A stretch of 64,000 nt of DNA from Sinosporangium album (GCF_900100605.1 NZ_FNCN01000001.1:186001-250000); one strand, 5' to 3'; counted from the first letter of the stretch, positions 9,381-19,509 are shown. The notes: generated by a model not told the origin, from the sequence alone. A program made the numbers and translations.

Positions 9381-11068
9381 TTGCCCCTGCCCGCCTTGGC
9401 CACGACACCGCGGGTGTCGGCGTAGGCGAGGGACGCCGCGATGAGCCCGCGGAACAGCGGATGCGCCCGCGTCGGCCTCGAACGGAACTCGGGGTGGGCC
9501 TGCGTGCCGATGAAGAACGGGTGTGTCTCCACCGGCAGCTCGGCGTATTCCACCAGGCGGCCGTCGGGCGACAGGCCCGAGAAGACCATCCCGACCTTCT
9601 CCAGCCGGTCGCGGTAGGAGTTGTTGACCTCGTAGCGGTGGCGGTGGCGCTCGCTGACCTTGGCCTTGCCGTACAGCCTGTGGGCGAGCGACCCCTCGGC
9701 GAGCTCGGCGGGATAGAGCCCGAGGCGCATCGTGCCGCCCATGTCGCGCTCGCCGGCCACCACGTCCTGCTGGTCGGCCATGGTGGAGATCACCGGCTCG
9801 GGCGTCTCCGGCTCGAACTCGGCGCTGTTGGCCTTCTCGACCCCCGCCAGGGTGCGGGCCGCCTCGACGACCATGCACTGCATGCCGAGGCAGATGCCGA
9901 GCAGCGGCACCCTGTTCTCCCTGGCGTGGCGGATCGCCCCCAGTTTGCCCTCGATGCCCCGCACCCCGAACCCGCCGGGCACGAGCACCCCGTCGACCCC
10001 GTCGAGCTCACGCGCCGCGCCCTCGGGCGTCTCGCAGTCATCGCTCTTGACCCAGCGGATGTTGACCCGGGCGTCGTTCGCGAACCCGCCCGCACGCAGC
10101 GCCTCGGTGACACTGAGGTACGCGTCCGGCAGGTCGATGTATTTCCCGACCAGCGCGACCGTGACCTCCTTGGCCGGCCGGTGCACCCGCCGCAGCAGCT
10201 GGTCCCACTCGGTCCACTCGACATCGCGGAACGGCAGGCCCAGCCTGCGCACCACATAGGCGTCGAGCCCCTCCGCGTGCAGCACCTTCGGGATGTCGTA
10301 GATGCTCGCCGCGTCGACCGTGGACACCACCGCGTCCTCGTCGACGTCGCACATCAGGCTGATCTTGCGCTTGAGGCTCGTCGTGATCGGCCGGTCCGAC
10401 CGGCACACGATCGCGTCGGGCTGGATGCCGATGCTGCGCAGCGCGGCCACCGAGTGCTGCGTCGGCTTGGTCTTCAACTCGCCGCTCGGCCCGATGTACG
10501 GCAGGAGCGACACGTGCAGGAAGAACACGTTGTCCCGGCCCACCTCGTGGCGGATCTGCCGGACGGCCTCAAGGAACGGGAGCGACTCGATGTCGCCGAC
10601 CGTGCCGCCCACCTCGGTGATCACCACGTCGACGTCGGGCGAGGCCATGCCCCGGATGCGGTCCTTGATCTCGTTGGTGATGTGCGGGATCACCTGGACG
10701 GTGTCACCCAGGTATTCACCCCGGCGCTCCTTGGCGATCACATTGGAGTAGACCTGACCGGTCGTGACATTGGCCGAGCCGTGCAGATCGGTGTCGAGGA
10801 AGCGCTCGTAGTGGCCGATGTCCAGATCGGTCTCGGCGCCGTCGTCGGTGACGAACACCTCGCCGTGCTGGAACGGGTTCATCGTCCCGGGGTCGACATT
10901 GAGGTAGGGGTCGAGTTTCTGCATGGTGACCCGCAGGCCCCGCAGCTTGAGCAAGCGCCCCAGGCTGGAAGCGGTCAACCCCTTGCCGAGACTTGAGGCG
11001 ACGCCGCCGGTGACGAACAGATGTTTAGTGCGAGAGGCATGCTTGGTTCGAGAAGCGCTGCGCAACAA
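9377..11068 (-). CDS. pyrG: CTP synthase
   Basis: Converts UTP to CTP using glutamine and ATP. The synthetase domain opens with [17 protein letters not shown], and the glutamine amidotransferase domain carries GICLGMQ with the nucleophilic Cys and a C-terminal HPEF. Two consecutive TTG codons follow GGGAG at 4 and 7 bases; either gives about 563 residues, the normal length. A further 80 upstream codons are open but carry no conserved sequence. The start is followed by a small duplication ([10 protein letters not shown]) not usual for PyrG. The stop is coupled to the Nudix gene. Confidence 0.96.
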   Translation of the reverse strand: MLRSASRTKHASRTKHLFVTGGVASSLGKGLTASSLGRLLKLRGLRVTMQKLDPYLNVDPGTMNPFQHGEVFVTDDGAETDLDIGHYERFLDTDLHGSANVTTGQVYSNVIAKERRGEYLGDTVQVIPHITNEIKDRIRGMASPDVDVVITEVGGTVGDIESLPFLEAVRQIRHEVGRDNVFFLHVSLLPYIGPSGELKTKPTQHSVAALRSIGIQPDAIVCRSDRPITTSLKRKISLMCDVDEDAVVSTVDAASIYDIPKVLHAEGLDAYVVRRLGLPFRDVEWTEWDQLLRRVHRPAKEVTVALVGKYIDLPDAYLSVTEALRAGGFANDARVNIRWVKSDDCETPEGAARELDGVDGVLVPGGFGVRGIEGKLGAIRHARENRVPLLGICLGMQCMVVEAARTLAGVEKANSAEFEPETPEPVISTMADQQDVVAGERDMGGTMRLGLYPAELAEGSLAHRLYGKAKVSERHRHRYEVNNSYRDRLEKVGMVFSGLSPDGRLVEYAELPVETHPFFIGTQAHPEFRSRPTRAHPLFRGLIAASLAYADTRGVVAKAGRGK

Positions 11069-11361
11069 GGGGCTCCCGTGGTCCGAGGGCGGGGACGGCC
11101 AAACGGAGTGCGGCCGAACGTGTCCACGGGCTCTCAGAGTATCAAACCGCGCCCCCCACGTGGCCCCCCACGTGCCCCGCCAAGTGCTCGAACAGCCCGC
11201 GCTCCCACCTTCCGCACGGCTGTCCCCTCCGCTCCCCCTCCACGCGCGGGCACGGCGCCGACCTCGACCTGTGGTTCCAGGGGGACTTCGAAGCCCTGCC
11301 CGGATCATCGCCCGACGTCACCTACGCCCCCTGCCAGGACTAACCGGTAGCTTTTCACCTC
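11069..11361. other. Divergent intergenic region with a 12-bp tandem repeat
   Basis: This region separates pyrG (minus) from the acyltransferase gene (plus). It holds two perfect tandem copies of GCCCCCCACGTG (11151-11162 and 11163-11174), each ending in the palindrome CACGTG. A TAGCTT hexamer lies eight bases before the ATG of the plus-strand gene, which lacks a ribosome-binding site; this is the arrangement of a leaderless promoter. No gene is evident. Confidence 0.5.
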
Positions 11362-12126
11362 ATGTCCTATGACGACCCCGCGCGCCGTGCCGTACGGCAG
11401 AACCTCCGCCGCACCGCAGGCCACACGCTGCGCGGCGCCGTACGCGACTCGAACGCGCTCCGCCCCCTGCTCCACGCCGCCGGGCTCGCGGGCCGGCGCC
11501 TCGCCGGCCGTGCCGTACACGCCGCTTGGAACGCCGTTCGCGCCGCGGGCGCGGTCAGCCGGGCGAGCACCGCGGGGTACCGCTTCCGCCGACTCGGCGA
11601 AGGCGCCCGCATCGCCTTCCCCGTCGGCGCGATCTTCGGAGAGGAATGGATAGAGATCGGCGACCACACGCTCGTCGGGGAGCGGGTCTCCATCTCCGCC
11701 GGCATGGTGCCCGGCGTCGACCTCGGCCCCGACACCATCGTCCGTATCGGGCACTCATGCTCCATCGGACGCGGCACCCACATCGTCGGCCACCGGTCCA
11801 TCGACATCGGAGACAACGTCTTCACCGGGCCCTACGTCTACATCACCGACCAGAACCACGTCTACGACGACCCGGACATGCCCATCGGCCGCCAATGGCC
11901 CCGCAACAACCCCGTCGCCATCGGCTCCGGCTCCTGGCTCGGCGCCGGAGCCATCATCCTGCCCGGCACCCGCCTCGGCCGCCAGACCGTCGTCGCCGGC
12001 GGAGCCGTCGTCCGCGGCGAATTCCCCGACCACTGCGTCCTCGCCGGAGTGCCCGCCAAGATCGTGCGCCGCTACTCCCCCGGACACGGCTGGCACACCC
12101 CCGGCCCCGACCTCGTCCCCCTCTGA
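11362..12126 (+). CDS. Left-handed beta-helix (hexapeptide) acyltransferase
   Basis: CoA-dependent acyltransferase of the LacA/CysE/Maa superfamily. From about residue 75 onward the sequence shows the hexapeptide rhythm (IGEEWIEIGDHTLVGE, IVGHRSIDIGDNVFTG, LGAGAIILPGTRLGRQ, VVAGGAVVRG), and DQNHVYDDPDMPIG contains the catalytic-type His found in O-acetyltransferases. The first 70 residues are Arg/Ala-rich, possibly an amphipathic helix. The acceptor (sugar, antibiotic or polysaccharide) cannot be told. No ribosome-binding site precedes the ATG; see the leaderless promoter candidate upstream. 254 residues. It stands alone, with no sugar or polysaccharide genes nearby. Confidence 0.85.
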   Translation: MSYDDPARRAVRQNLRRTAGHTLRGAVRDSNALRPLLHAAGLAGRRLAGRAVHAAWNAVRAAGAVSRASTAGYRFRRLGEGARIAFPVGAIFGEEWIEIGDHTLVGERVSISAGMVPGVDLGPDTIVRIGHSCSIGRGTHIVGHRSIDIGDNVFTGPYVYITDQNHVYDDPDMPIGRQWPRNNPVAIGSGSWLGAGAIILPGTRLGRQTVVAGGAVVRGEFPDHCVLAGVPAKIVRRYSPGHGWHTPGPDLVPL

Positions 12127-12240
12127 CGGCCCGACGCGGCGTCCACCGCGCGCCCGCCTCATAGAGTGCTCTTTAAGCGCTCCACGTCCGCACAGCTCCG
12201 CGTCGGCACGAGGGAGCGGTCCGGCCACCGGGGAGGCACC

Positions 12241-12828
12241 ATGCTCGCGGCCCTCACAGGCGTCGGCCTCTCCACGGCCGCCGGCCTCAACGCCTACATC
12301 CCCCTGCTCATCGTCGGCCTGCTCGCCAACCTCACCGACGCCGTACGGCTCCCGCCCGGCTACGCCTGGCTCACCAACTGGGGCGTGCTCGCCGTCATCG
12401 CCGTCCTGCTCGCCGCCGAGATCGTCCTCGACAAGATCCCCGCCGTCGACCATGTCAACGACATGATCCAGACCGCCGTACGGCCCGCCGCCGGAGGCGT
12501 CGTCTTCAGCGGCACCGAGGCCGCCGCGAGCCTGGAGAACTCCAGCTGGGTGACCGGACACCCCTGGGTGGGCTGGGTCCTCGGCATCGCCATCGCCCTG
12601 GCCGTCCACGCCATGAAGTCCGCGGCCCGCCCCGTCGTCAACGCCACCACCGTCGGCGTCGGCGCCCCCGTCGTCAGCACCGCCGAAGACGCCGGCTCCC
12701 TCGGGCTCACCCTCATCGCCATCTTCATCCCGGTGCTCGTCCTGGTGGCGCTGGCCGTACTCGCCCTCGTGGCCTGGCGCCTCCTGCGCCGCGTGCGCCG
12801 CCGCCGTACGGCCCGGCCGCCGGCGTAG
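12241..12828 (+). CDS. DUF4126-family integral membrane protein
   Basis: A 195-residue hydrophobic protein with four or five predicted membrane helices, starting LAALTGVGLSTAAGLNAYIPLLIVG, the signature of DUF4126 proteins. DKIPAVDHVND between helices is also characteristic. The function of the family is unknown. I chose the ATG after GGGGAGGCACC. The C-terminus ends in a strongly basic tail (RLLRRVRRRRTARPPA) that should face the cytoplasm. It lies downstream of the acyltransferase with a 114-base gap, so co-transcription is possible but not shown. Confidence 0.85.
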   Translation: MLAALTGVGLSTAAGLNAYIPLLIVGLLANLTDAVRLPPGYAWLTNWGVLAVIAVLLAAEIVLDKIPAVDHVNDMIQTAVRPAAGGVVFSGTEAAASLENSSWVTGHPWVGWVLGIAIALAVHAMKSAARPVVNATTVGVGAPVVSTAEDAGSLGLTLIAIFIPVLVLVALAVLALVAWRLLRRVRRRRTARPPA

Positions 12829-12908
12829 CCGATGATCGGCACTTCTGAGCGGCCCCGTTCGTTCCCAGCAGGACTATGCTCGAAACACCTGGCTGAACTC
12901 GGTGGGAG

Positions 12909-13577
12909 GTGCCTCCGATTAGCACTTTGTTGACCATTTTCCTGGTGATCCTGCTGTTCTTGCTGATCGTCGGTGGAATCGCGGTCTATGCGGCGGTCCG
13001 GCTCGGCAAAGTGGCGGCGAAGAAGGCACGCGTGGCCGCCGACAAGTTCACCACCCACATGAACGCCATGGGCACCGGCGACTCCGCCGAGGTCGAACGC
13101 ATGCGCATCGACCTCCAACGCGAGATCACCCTCACCCGCCAAGCCGTCGACCAGGCCATCCACCAAGGCTGGGGCCTCGGCGACCTGCCCCAGCTCGTCG
13201 GCGAGGTCACCCGCCACGCCCACGCCCTCGACGGCCAGCTCGCCACCTTCGCCCAGCAGAGCCGAGGCTCCGCCTACGTCGACCACGTCACCCTCGGCCG
13301 CCTCCGCGACCACTACGGCAAACTCGCCTCCACCTGCGCCCGCATCCGCGCCGACCTCCTCGACAGCCAGGTCGCCCACTCCGCCTCCGGCATCGGCGAC
13401 CTCCACGACCGCACCGAGATGGAGATCGAGGCCCGCCGCCAGGCCAGTGCCCCCATCCCCGACCCTCTCGACCAGATCGACGACCTCTACCGGCGCACCA
13501 TCGCCGACCAGCCCCGCCCCCAACCGCAGCCTCAGCCTTACCCCCACCCCCACCCTCGCCCCGAAGAACTCCGCTGA
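12909..13577 (+). CDS. Single-pass membrane protein with coiled cytoplasmic domain, unknown function
   Basis: Not recognised. One N-terminal membrane helix (LLTIFLVILLFLLIVGGIAVYAAV) is followed by a basic stretch (KVAAKKARVAADKF) and about 150 residues of charged, mostly helical sequence. The last 25 residues are a Pro/Gln/His tail. The start is uncertain: the GTG used here overlaps the only Shine-Dalgarno sequence (GGGAGG). An ATT at 12918 would be seven bases from that site and a TTG at 12927 seventeen bases. GGAG and CTCC around the site could also pair and hide it. The 81-base gap from the DUF4126 gene suggests a possible common transcript. Confidence 0.7.
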   Translation: MPPISTLLTIFLVILLFLLIVGGIAVYAAVRLGKVAAKKARVAADKFTTHMNAMGTGDSAEVERMRIDLQREITLTRQAVDQAIHQGWGLGDLPQLVGEVTRHAHALDGQLATFAQQSRGSAYVDHVTLGRLRDHYGKLASTCARIRADLLDSQVAHSASGIGDLHDRTEMEIEARRQASAPIPDPLDQIDDLYRRTIADQPRPQPQPQPYPHPHPRPEELR

Positions 13578-13580
13578 CCC

Positions 13581-13622
13581 TCTCCACGGCACGGTGGCAC
13601 GTCTCCACGGCACGGTGGCACG
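13581..13622. repeat. Two perfect tandem copies of a 21-bp unit between convergent genes
   Basis: The unit begins TCTCCACGGCACGGTGGCAC and is repeated exactly, head to tail. Each copy contains CCAC and GTGG arms that could form a short hairpin. It lies just after the stop of the plus-strand membrane gene and before the end of the minus-strand regulator, a place where a bidirectional terminator is expected. Confidence 0.6.
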
Positions 13623-13700
13623 GTCGGCCCGCCGCCGACATCACGGACTCGACCTCAGCAAAGCCATAGGCTAGATCGTTCCTCGCCGCAGCCCTCCCCC

Positions 13701-14341
13701 TCACCCGTCCAAGGGCACGAGCCCGCTGCGGTAGGCGTGAACGGCGGCCTGGACTCGTGTCCGCAGACCGAGCTTGGTGAGGATGTTCGAGACATGGATC
13801 TTGACCGTCCCCGTGGCGATGTGCAGCTTCACGCCGATCTCGGCGTTCGGCCATCCGAGTGCCAGCAGGCGCAGGACCTCGATCTCCCGCACGGTCAGGT
13901 CTGTGTCCTGAGAGCGCAGGGAGGGTCCCGCGAAGCGGCGCACCAGCCTGCGGGTGACCTGCGGGTCGATCAGCCCTTGTCCTCGATGGGCCGCTCTGAT
14001 CGCCGCGAGATAGAGCTCGGGGTCATCGTCTTTCAGTAGAAAGCCCACAGCTCCCGCCTCAAGCGCGCCGAACAGATATTCGTCTATGTCGAACGTGGTC
14101 AACGCGACAACCGGCACAGTCGGCATAGTGGCCACCAGTCGCCGGATCGCGGCTAGCCATCCATGCCAGGCATGCGAATGTCGGTCAGAATGACGTCCGG
14201 CCGCTGCCCGCGAGCCATGTCGACCAGCTCGGCCCCGTCGCGCGCCGCCCCCAGGAAGGCGATGTCGGGCTCATGGCTCAGCATCTGCCGCAGCCCTTCG
14301 CGGGCGAGACGCTGGTCGTCGGCGACCAGGAGGCGGATCAC
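13701..14341 (-). pseudogene. NarL/FixJ-type response regulator disrupted by a one-base frameshift
   Basis: Two reading frames together make one 213-residue response regulator. The upstream frame encodes the receiver start (VIRLLVADDQRLAREG to DVILTDIRMPGMDG, with the phospho-acceptor Asp in LTDIRMP) and then hits TAG at about 14153. The downstream frame resumes AAIRRLVATMPTVPVVALTTFD and continues through the Lys of FLLKDDD to a LuxR helix-turn-helix (TVREIEVLRLLALGWPNAEIG). One extra base at the junction, turning TAG into a Leu codon, restores the family sequence DGLAAIRRL. The GTG start overlaps the kinase stop (GTGA). It is either a real null mutation or a sequencing error; the rest of the protein shows no decay. 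Confidence 0.85.
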
Positions 14342-15594
14342 CGGACCGTCCAGGAGGCCGAATCCGCGGTTGCGGTATCCACCGGCGGTGAGGAAGGCGA
14401 ATCGTCGTCCACCCTCGTAGGCAGGTCCATGCTCACCCGCCACCCACCCGCCCGACGCGGGCCGGCGCGGAAGCGCCCGCCAAGCCCCTCCACACGCGCA
14501 CGCATCCCCGTCAGCCCGCGTCCACCGGGCGAGGCACGATCGATCAACGTGGCTGTGCCGTACGGCTCGTGCCCCGCACCTGGGTCGTCCACCGTGACGT
14601 TGATCCCGCCAGGGGCCGAACGAATCCGCACCGACGCCCTCTGGGCACCGGAATGCCGGGTGACGTTGGTCAAGGACTCCTGAACCACCCGATACACACA
14701 CGCCTCCACCCGAGGATCGACAATCCCTTCAAGTCCTGCTTCGACATGCAGCGCCACCTTCAACTCTGGGCCTCCGCTCCGCTCCGCCAATGCGGGCAGG
14801 TCGGCAAGCCCTCGCTCGTGCGTCTCCTCCGTGTCGGTGCGCACCAGCCTCGCCAGTAGCGCCCGGATCTCGGCCAGCGCCTCACCCGACAGGTCCGCGA
14901 TGCCGCTCAGAGCGCGGTCGGCTTCGGTGTCGCGTCCGCCGAGCGCCCGTCGGGCGCCGACGGCCTGGAGCCGGATGGCGCTGAGGTGGTGGCCGACGAT
15001 GTCGTGGACGTCACGGGCGATGCGCGCCGCCTCCTGCGAACGCGCATGCTCCTCCCTGGCGTGCTGGAGCCGTACGGCCTGCACGGCACGCTCGGCCCGC
15101 AACCGCAACGCGTATCCCAGTGCCACGGGGGCCGCGCCGGCCGCCGCGTAGACCACCATGACCTCCGCTCCCGGCGCCCCCGCCTCAGCGCCGAACGCCA
15201 CCGTCCACGCTATGGAGCCTGCCAGCAGAAGCACGCGCATGCGGTGGCGGTGGTAAGCGGCGGAGGCGACGACCAGACCCAGCACCCACGTCCCGGCGTC
15301 GCGTTCCGAGGCCATGGCGACGGCGAGCACCACGGCTGCGGAGACGGCGACCGCCGCCAGCGGATACCGCCTGCGGATGGCGAGTGGAGCGCACGCCATC
15401 AGGATCGGCACCGCCCAGCCCGCCACCGCGCCCACATCGTTGATCGGGACCGGTCGGCCGCGCGACCAGCCGTCCAGTGCCGAGACCACCAGGGCGACGG
15501 CCGCCATAGTGCACGCCAGCAGAGCGTCCTGCCGCATAGGCGGGATGCGTCGCCAGGCGGCGACAGCGCCCCCGGTGGTCACGGATCGTTTCAT
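14338..15594 (-). CDS. NarL-family sensor histidine kinase
   Basis: Membrane kinase for the adjacent regulator. Several N-terminal membrane helices (about residues 20-165) are followed by a HisKA_3 dimerisation segment with the phospho-acceptor His in RIARDVHDIVGHHLSAI. The HATPase domain includes VVQESLTNVTRHSGA (N box), DDPGAGHE and GRGLTGMRARVEGLGG (G boxes). 418 residues, typical of the DesK/NarX-like kinases of actinobacteria. It ends in an unusual Ser/Asp/Thr-rich tail of 25 residues. The kinase is intact although its partner is frameshifted. The signal sensed is unknown; the adjoining secreted peptidase gene ends 10 bases upstream of nothing obvious in common. Confidence 0.92.
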   Translation of the reverse strand: MKRSVTTGGAVAAWRRIPPMRQDALLACTMAAVALVVSALDGWSRGRPVPINDVGAVAGWAVPILMACAPLAIRRRYPLAAVAVSAAVVLAVAMASERDAGTWVLGLVVASAAYHRHRMRVLLLAGSIAWTVAFGAEAGAPGAEVMVVYAAAGAAPVALGYALRLRAERAVQAVRLQHAREEHARSQEAARIARDVHDIVGHHLSAIRLQAVGARRALGGRDTEADRALSGIADLSGEALAEIRALLARLVRTDTEETHERGLADLPALAERSGGPELKVALHVEAGLEGIVDPRVEACVYRVVQESLTNVTRHSGAQRASVRIRSAPGGINVTVDDPGAGHEPYGTATLIDRASPGGRGLTGMRARVEGLGGRFRAGPRRAGGWRVSMDLPTRVDDDSPSSPPVDTATADSASWTVR

Positions 15595-15604
15595 TCGACC
15601 GGTA

Positions 15605-17056
15605 TCAGGCGGGCCGCGCGGGGCACGCGGTGCCTGCTGCGGGGAGCCTGCCCTCGATCAGGTACCGGTTGACGTGGACGATCGTGCATGGATCGCCGTG
15701 ATTGACGTAAAGGCCGTGGCCTACCCCTTCGTAGCGGACCGTCACAGAGCCGGGCACTTGGCCGGTGATGGCATCGACGCTCGCGAATTCGTCAGCCGGA
15801 GAAATGCCCAGCATGGGCGGGAGATCACGGCCTCGAAGGGAAGCCGGCGGATTGACGGCTTCGGCAGCCCACGGCGAGCACGCGAGATAGGCGACTTCGC
15901 GCATCCCCGCGAAATTCGGAGACACCTTCGCCGCCCGCCTCACCGCCGTCCGATATGCGCGATGGGTGTTGTAGCGATAGCCGTCCGCACACCTGACCGC
16001 CAGGAGAGCGCCGGCCTGCTCCATCAAACCCCGGCCCTGCGGATCGAAGCCGGACGCACTGCCGTCGGCGGCCTTCTGGACGGCCGCGGCAAGCGCGGGC
16101 CAGCTCCTCTCACGCAGGATCAGGGAGTACGCCAGCACTTTGAGGTCGACACCGTCGTAGCGCCGGTCGCCGGCGGCTTGAGCGCCGGGGAGCGGGTCGC
16201 GGTCCGCCCGCCGTACGACGTCCTGCCAGATCTTTTCTACGTTTTTCCCGCTCAGCACACAGTCAGCCGACCGAGTGCACCATTTGGCGAATCTGTCGAA
16301 AATTCTCTCCAGTGCCTGGTACTGCAACCGCTCAGACGCGGCCACGGGAACCACGTGATTCGGCACGCTGTCCAGCGCCATGGCCCGGACCCGCTTCGGG
16401 AACATCCTTGCGTAAGTGGCTCCGACCACCCCGCCGTAGGAGTTGCCGAGGTAAGTCAGCTTCTCCTCACCAAGGGCGGCCCGGATCGCGTCCATGTCGC
16501 GAGCCTGCGTGGCAGAGTCCAGATTGTCGAAAACTTGCGGGTCGGCATTCCGGCACGCCGCGATCCCGGCACTGTTGACCTTAAGCAGTTCCTCGTATTC
16601 GCGCCGATCGTCCGGAGTGGCGACAACCGGCCCCCTCGCGCACGACTCCATGGGCAGATGCTCGCCGCTCTGACCGCCGCGCGGGTTCCAGGTGACGACA
16701 TCCATGTGCTTACGCAGGTCCGCGAAGTTGGCCAGCGCCCGGGACACCACCGGAATCCCCGCCGCCCCCGGCCCGCCGGGGTGGAAGATCACCGTTCCGG
16801 CCGACTTACCCGACCCCGCCTTCGGCGCCCTGGCCAGCGAGAGCGTGATCGTCTTCCCGGTGGGGGCGTCCCAGTCGACAGGAACCTCCAGCTTCGCGCA
16901 CTGCATCTCAGGAGAAACACCCCCCTCACAAGCCGTCCACGCCGGCTTCGACACCGGTGCGGCAGACGCCCCCGCAGTAGCGGACGCCGGATAACCCGCC
17001 GCCCCCACCGTCAACAGCACAGGTAGCACAAGCACGGCTGATCGAGGCCATTTCAT
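15605..17056 (-). CDS. Secreted alpha/beta hydrolase, tripeptidyl aminopeptidase (SlpD/Tap) type
   Basis: Exported serine peptidase that removes tripeptides or acts on small esters. A signal peptide (MKWPRSAVLVLPVLLTVGAAG, cleavage after an Ala-rich stretch) is followed by the alpha/beta-hydrolase core: HPGGPGAAG oxyanion region near residue 90, NPRGGQSG, and the nucleophile elbow GNSYGG with Ser206. The final His lies in VGHGLYVNHGDPC, within the TAP C-terminal domain that carries extra Cys residues. 483 residues fits the Streptomyces Tap/Slp family. It stops 11 bases before the kinase gene begins, so it may share a transcript with the two-component pair. Confidence 0.92.
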   Translation of the reverse strand: MKWPRSAVLVLPVLLTVGAAGYPASATAGASAAPVSKPAWTACEGGVSPEMQCAKLEVPVDWDAPTGKTITLSLARAPKAGSGKSAGTVIFHPGGPGAAGIPVVSRALANFADLRKHMDVVTWNPRGGQSGEHLPMESCARGPVVATPDDRREYEELLKVNSAGIAACRNADPQVFDNLDSATQARDMDAIRAALGEEKLTYLGNSYGGVVGATYARMFPKRVRAMALDSVPNHVVPVAASERLQYQALERIFDRFAKWCTRSADCVLSGKNVEKIWQDVVRRADRDPLPGAQAAGDRRYDGVDLKVLAYSLILRERSWPALAAAVQKAADGSASGFDPQGRGLMEQAGALLAVRCADGYRYNTHRAYRTAVRRAAKVSPNFAGMREVAYLACSPWAAEAVNPPASLRGRDLPPMLGISPADEFASVDAITGQVPGSVTVRYEGVGHGLYVNHGDPCTIVHVNRYLIEGRLPAAGTACPARPA

Positions 17057-17178
17057 TGGGAATCCTTACGGAGAGGTTGATACGGCAAACGCCGTCATCC
17101 TCACGCTAGGCATCAGCCATCTCCCACCACATCTGCCACAGGACATAGCTCTCCCCCACCACCCCAGCCCAGGTTCGA

Positions 17179-17267
17179 CGAAACATCCCCGCGCACGCGG
17201 GGAGGACGGGACCCCGGGGCAGAGGGCACGATCTCGGTGGGACCATCCCCGCGCACGCGGGGAGCAC
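17179..17267. CRISPR. Two-repeat remnant of a type I-E CRISPR array
   Basis: Two 29-base repeats (17179-17207 and 17239-17267) share the core CATCCCCGCGCACGCGGGGAG, the palindromic type I-E repeat of actinobacteria, and are separated by a single 31-base spacer. The second matches the actinobacterial consensus (GGGACC before the core, CAC after it); the first is degenerate at both edges (CGAAAC, GAC). A normal I-E period is 61 bases; here it is 60. No cas gene lies in the window. The array sits in the 311-base gap between the peptidase and uvrB; the rest of the gap shows nothing recognisable. Confidence 0.8.
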
Positions 17268-17367
17268 CCTCGGTGACCTGGGGGTTTATCCCGGGCGAGG
17301 GCTGAAAATGAGCACCTCTGCGGGATCGGGCAAATCGGGCGTGTGGTGGAGGCAGGGCTTCGGAGGG

Positions 17368-19509
17368 TCAGCTGACGCCGGCTTCGCGCATGTCGCGGAC
17401 TTCGCGTTTGAGCTCTTTGAGCTCGTCGCGGAGGCGGGCGGCGACTTCGAACTGGAGGTCGGCGGCGGCTTGGTGCATTTGGGCGGTGAGGGACTCGATG
17501 AGGGCTTCGAGCTGGGCGCGGGGCATCTCGCCGGCGATGGTTTTGGCGTGCTGGCCGGCGGACTTGGAGGAGAGGCCGGGGACGGGGGCCTTGCCTCGGG
17601 ACTGCTGGCGCCCGGCGCCGCCGAGGAGCTGCTCGGTGTCGGCGCTTTCGCGGGCGAGCTGGTCGAGGATGTCGGCGATCTTCTTCCGGAGGGGTTGGGG
17701 GTCGATGCCGTTGGCCTGGTTGTAGGCGACCTGCTTGTCGCGGCGGCGGTTGGTCTCGTCGATGGCGCGCTGCATGGAGGGGGTGACGGTGTCGGCGTAC
17801 ATATGGACCTGGCCGGAGACGTTTCGGGCGGCCCGGCCGATGGTCTGGATCAAGGAGGTCTCGGAGCGGAGGAAGCCCTCCTTGTCGGCGTCGAGGATGG
17901 CGACGAGGGAGACCTCGGGCAGGTCGAGGCCCTCCCGGAGGAGGTTGATGCCGACGAGGACGTCGAACTCGCCCATGCGCAGCTCGCGCAGGAGCTCGAT
18001 GCGGCGCAGGGTGTCGACCTCGCTGTGGAGGTAGCGGACGCGGATGCCGTTCTCCAGGAGGTAGTCGGTGAGGTCCTCGGCCATCTTCTTGGTCAAGGTG
18101 GTGACGAGGACACGCTCGTCCTTCTCGGTCCGGACCCGGATCTCGTGCATGAGGTCGTCGATCTGGCCCTTGGTGGCCTTGACGACGATCTCGGGGTCGA
18201 CGAGGCCGGTGGGGCGGATGACCTGCTCGACGACCTCGCCCTTGGCGCGGCCCAGCTCGTAGGGGCCGGGCGTGGCCGACAGGTAGACGGTCTGGCCGAT
18301 GCGGTCGAGGAACTCCTCCCATTTGAGCGGGCGGTTGTCCATGGCCGAGGGCAGGCGGAAGCCGTGGTCGACGAGGGTGCGTTTGCGCGAGGCGTCGCCT
18401 TCGTACATCGCGCCGATCTGGGGGACGCTCTGGTGGGACTCGTCGAGCACCAGGAGGAAGTCTTCGGGGAAGTAGTCGAGGAGGGTGTGCGGGGCGGACC
18501 CGGCGGGGCGGCCGTCGATGTGGCGCGAGTAGTTCTCGATGCCGGAGGCCGTGCCGACCTGGCGCATCATCTCGATGTCGTAGGTGGTGCGCATGCGCAG
18601 CCGCTGCGCCTCAAGGAGCTTGCCCTGGCGCTCGAACTCGGCGAGGCGCTCCTCCAGCTCGGCCTCGATGTCGCGGACGGCGCGCTCCATGCGCTCGGGG
18701 CCGGCCACGTAGTGGGAGGCGGGGAAGATGTAGAGCTCTTCGTCCTCGGTGACGACCTCGCCCGTCAGGGGGTGGAGCGTGGCGAGTTTCTCGATCTCAT
18801 CGCCGAACATCTCGATGCGGACGGCGAGCTCCTCGTATTGCGGGATGACCTCGATCGTGTCGCCCCTCACCCGGAACGTGCCGCGCGTGAAGGCGAGGTC
18901 GTTGCGGGCGTATTGCATGTCGACGAGCCTGCGCAGCAGCGCGTCGCGCTCGATCTCCTGGCCGACCTTGAGCCTGACCATGCGGTCGACGTATTCCTGC
19001 GGGGTGCCGAGGCCGTAGATGCACGACACCGAGGCCACCACGATCGTGTCGCGGCGCGTCAACAGCGAGTTGGTCGCCGAATGGCGGAGCCGGTCGACCT
19101 CGTCGTTGATCGAGGAGTCCTTCTCGATGTAGGTGTCGGTCTGCGGGACGTATGCCTCGGGCTGGTAGTAGTCGTAGTAGGAGACGAAGTATTCGACCGC
19201 GTTGTTGGGCATCATCTCCCGCAGCTCGTTGGCGAACTGCGCGGCCAGCGTCTTGTTGGGCTGCATCACCAGCGCCGGGCGCTGCAGGCGCTCGATCAAC
19301 CAGGCCACGGTGGCCGTCTTGCCGGTGCCGGTGGCACCGAGCAGCACCGTGTCCTTCTCCCCCGCCAGAACGCGCCGCTCCAGATCGGCGATGGCCGTCG
19401 GCTGGTCGCCGGACGGGGTCATCTCTGTGATCACCTCGAAGGGTGCCACCTTGCGCTGCAAGTCAGTAACCGGCCTCACCCGACCCACTGTAGGCGGCCC
19501 CACCGACAT
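17368..19509 (-). CDS. uvrB: Excinuclease ABC subunit B
   Basis: DNA-damage helicase-like subunit of UvrABC. It has Walker A GATGTGKT, the beta-hairpin [25 protein letters not shown], the helicase motifs [21 protein letters not shown] and QTIGRAARN, and a C-terminal UVR domain ([29 protein letters not shown]) that contacts UvrC. I chose the ATG nine bases after GGGGAGGG, giving 713 residues; a GTG ten codons downstream (before RPVTDLQ) is an alternative nearer the shortest family members. Uncoupled from neighbours. A half LexA-like motif upstream was not convincing. Confidence 0.96.
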   Translation of the reverse strand: MSVGPPTVGRVRPVTDLQRKVAPFEVITEMTPSGDQPTAIADLERRVLAGEKDTVLLGATGTGKTATVAWLIERLQRPALVMQPNKTLAAQFANELREMMPNNAVEYFVSYYDYYQPEAYVPQTDTYIEKDSSINDEVDRLRHSATNSLLTRRDTIVVASVSCIYGLGTPQEYVDRMVRLKVGQEIERDALLRRLVDMQYARNDLAFTRGTFRVRGDTIEVIPQYEELAVRIEMFGDEIEKLATLHPLTGEVVTEDEELYIFPASHYVAGPERMERAVRDIEAELEERLAEFERQGKLLEAQRLRMRTTYDIEMMRQVGTASGIENYSRHIDGRPAGSAPHTLLDYFPEDFLLVLDESHQSVPQIGAMYEGDASRKRTLVDHGFRLPSAMDNRPLKWEEFLDRIGQTVYLSATPGPYELGRAKGEVVEQVIRPTGLVDPEIVVKATKGQIDDLMHEIRVRTEKDERVLVTTLTKKMAEDLTDYLLENGIRVRYLHSEVDTLRRIELLRELRMGEFDVLVGINLLREGLDLPEVSLVAILDADKEGFLRSETSLIQTIGRAARNVSGQVHMYADTVTPSMQRAIDETNRRRDKQVAYNQANGIDPQPLRKKIADILDQLARESADTEQLLGGAGRQQSRGKAPVPGLSSKSAGQHAKTIAGEMPRAQLEALIESLTAQMHQAAADLQFEVAARLRDELKELKREVRDMREAGVS

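Noticed and set aside
11151-11174. CACGTG tandem repeats as a specific regulator site
   Set aside because: The repeat is real, but no actinobacterial regulator with this site could be named; kept only as an intergenic note.
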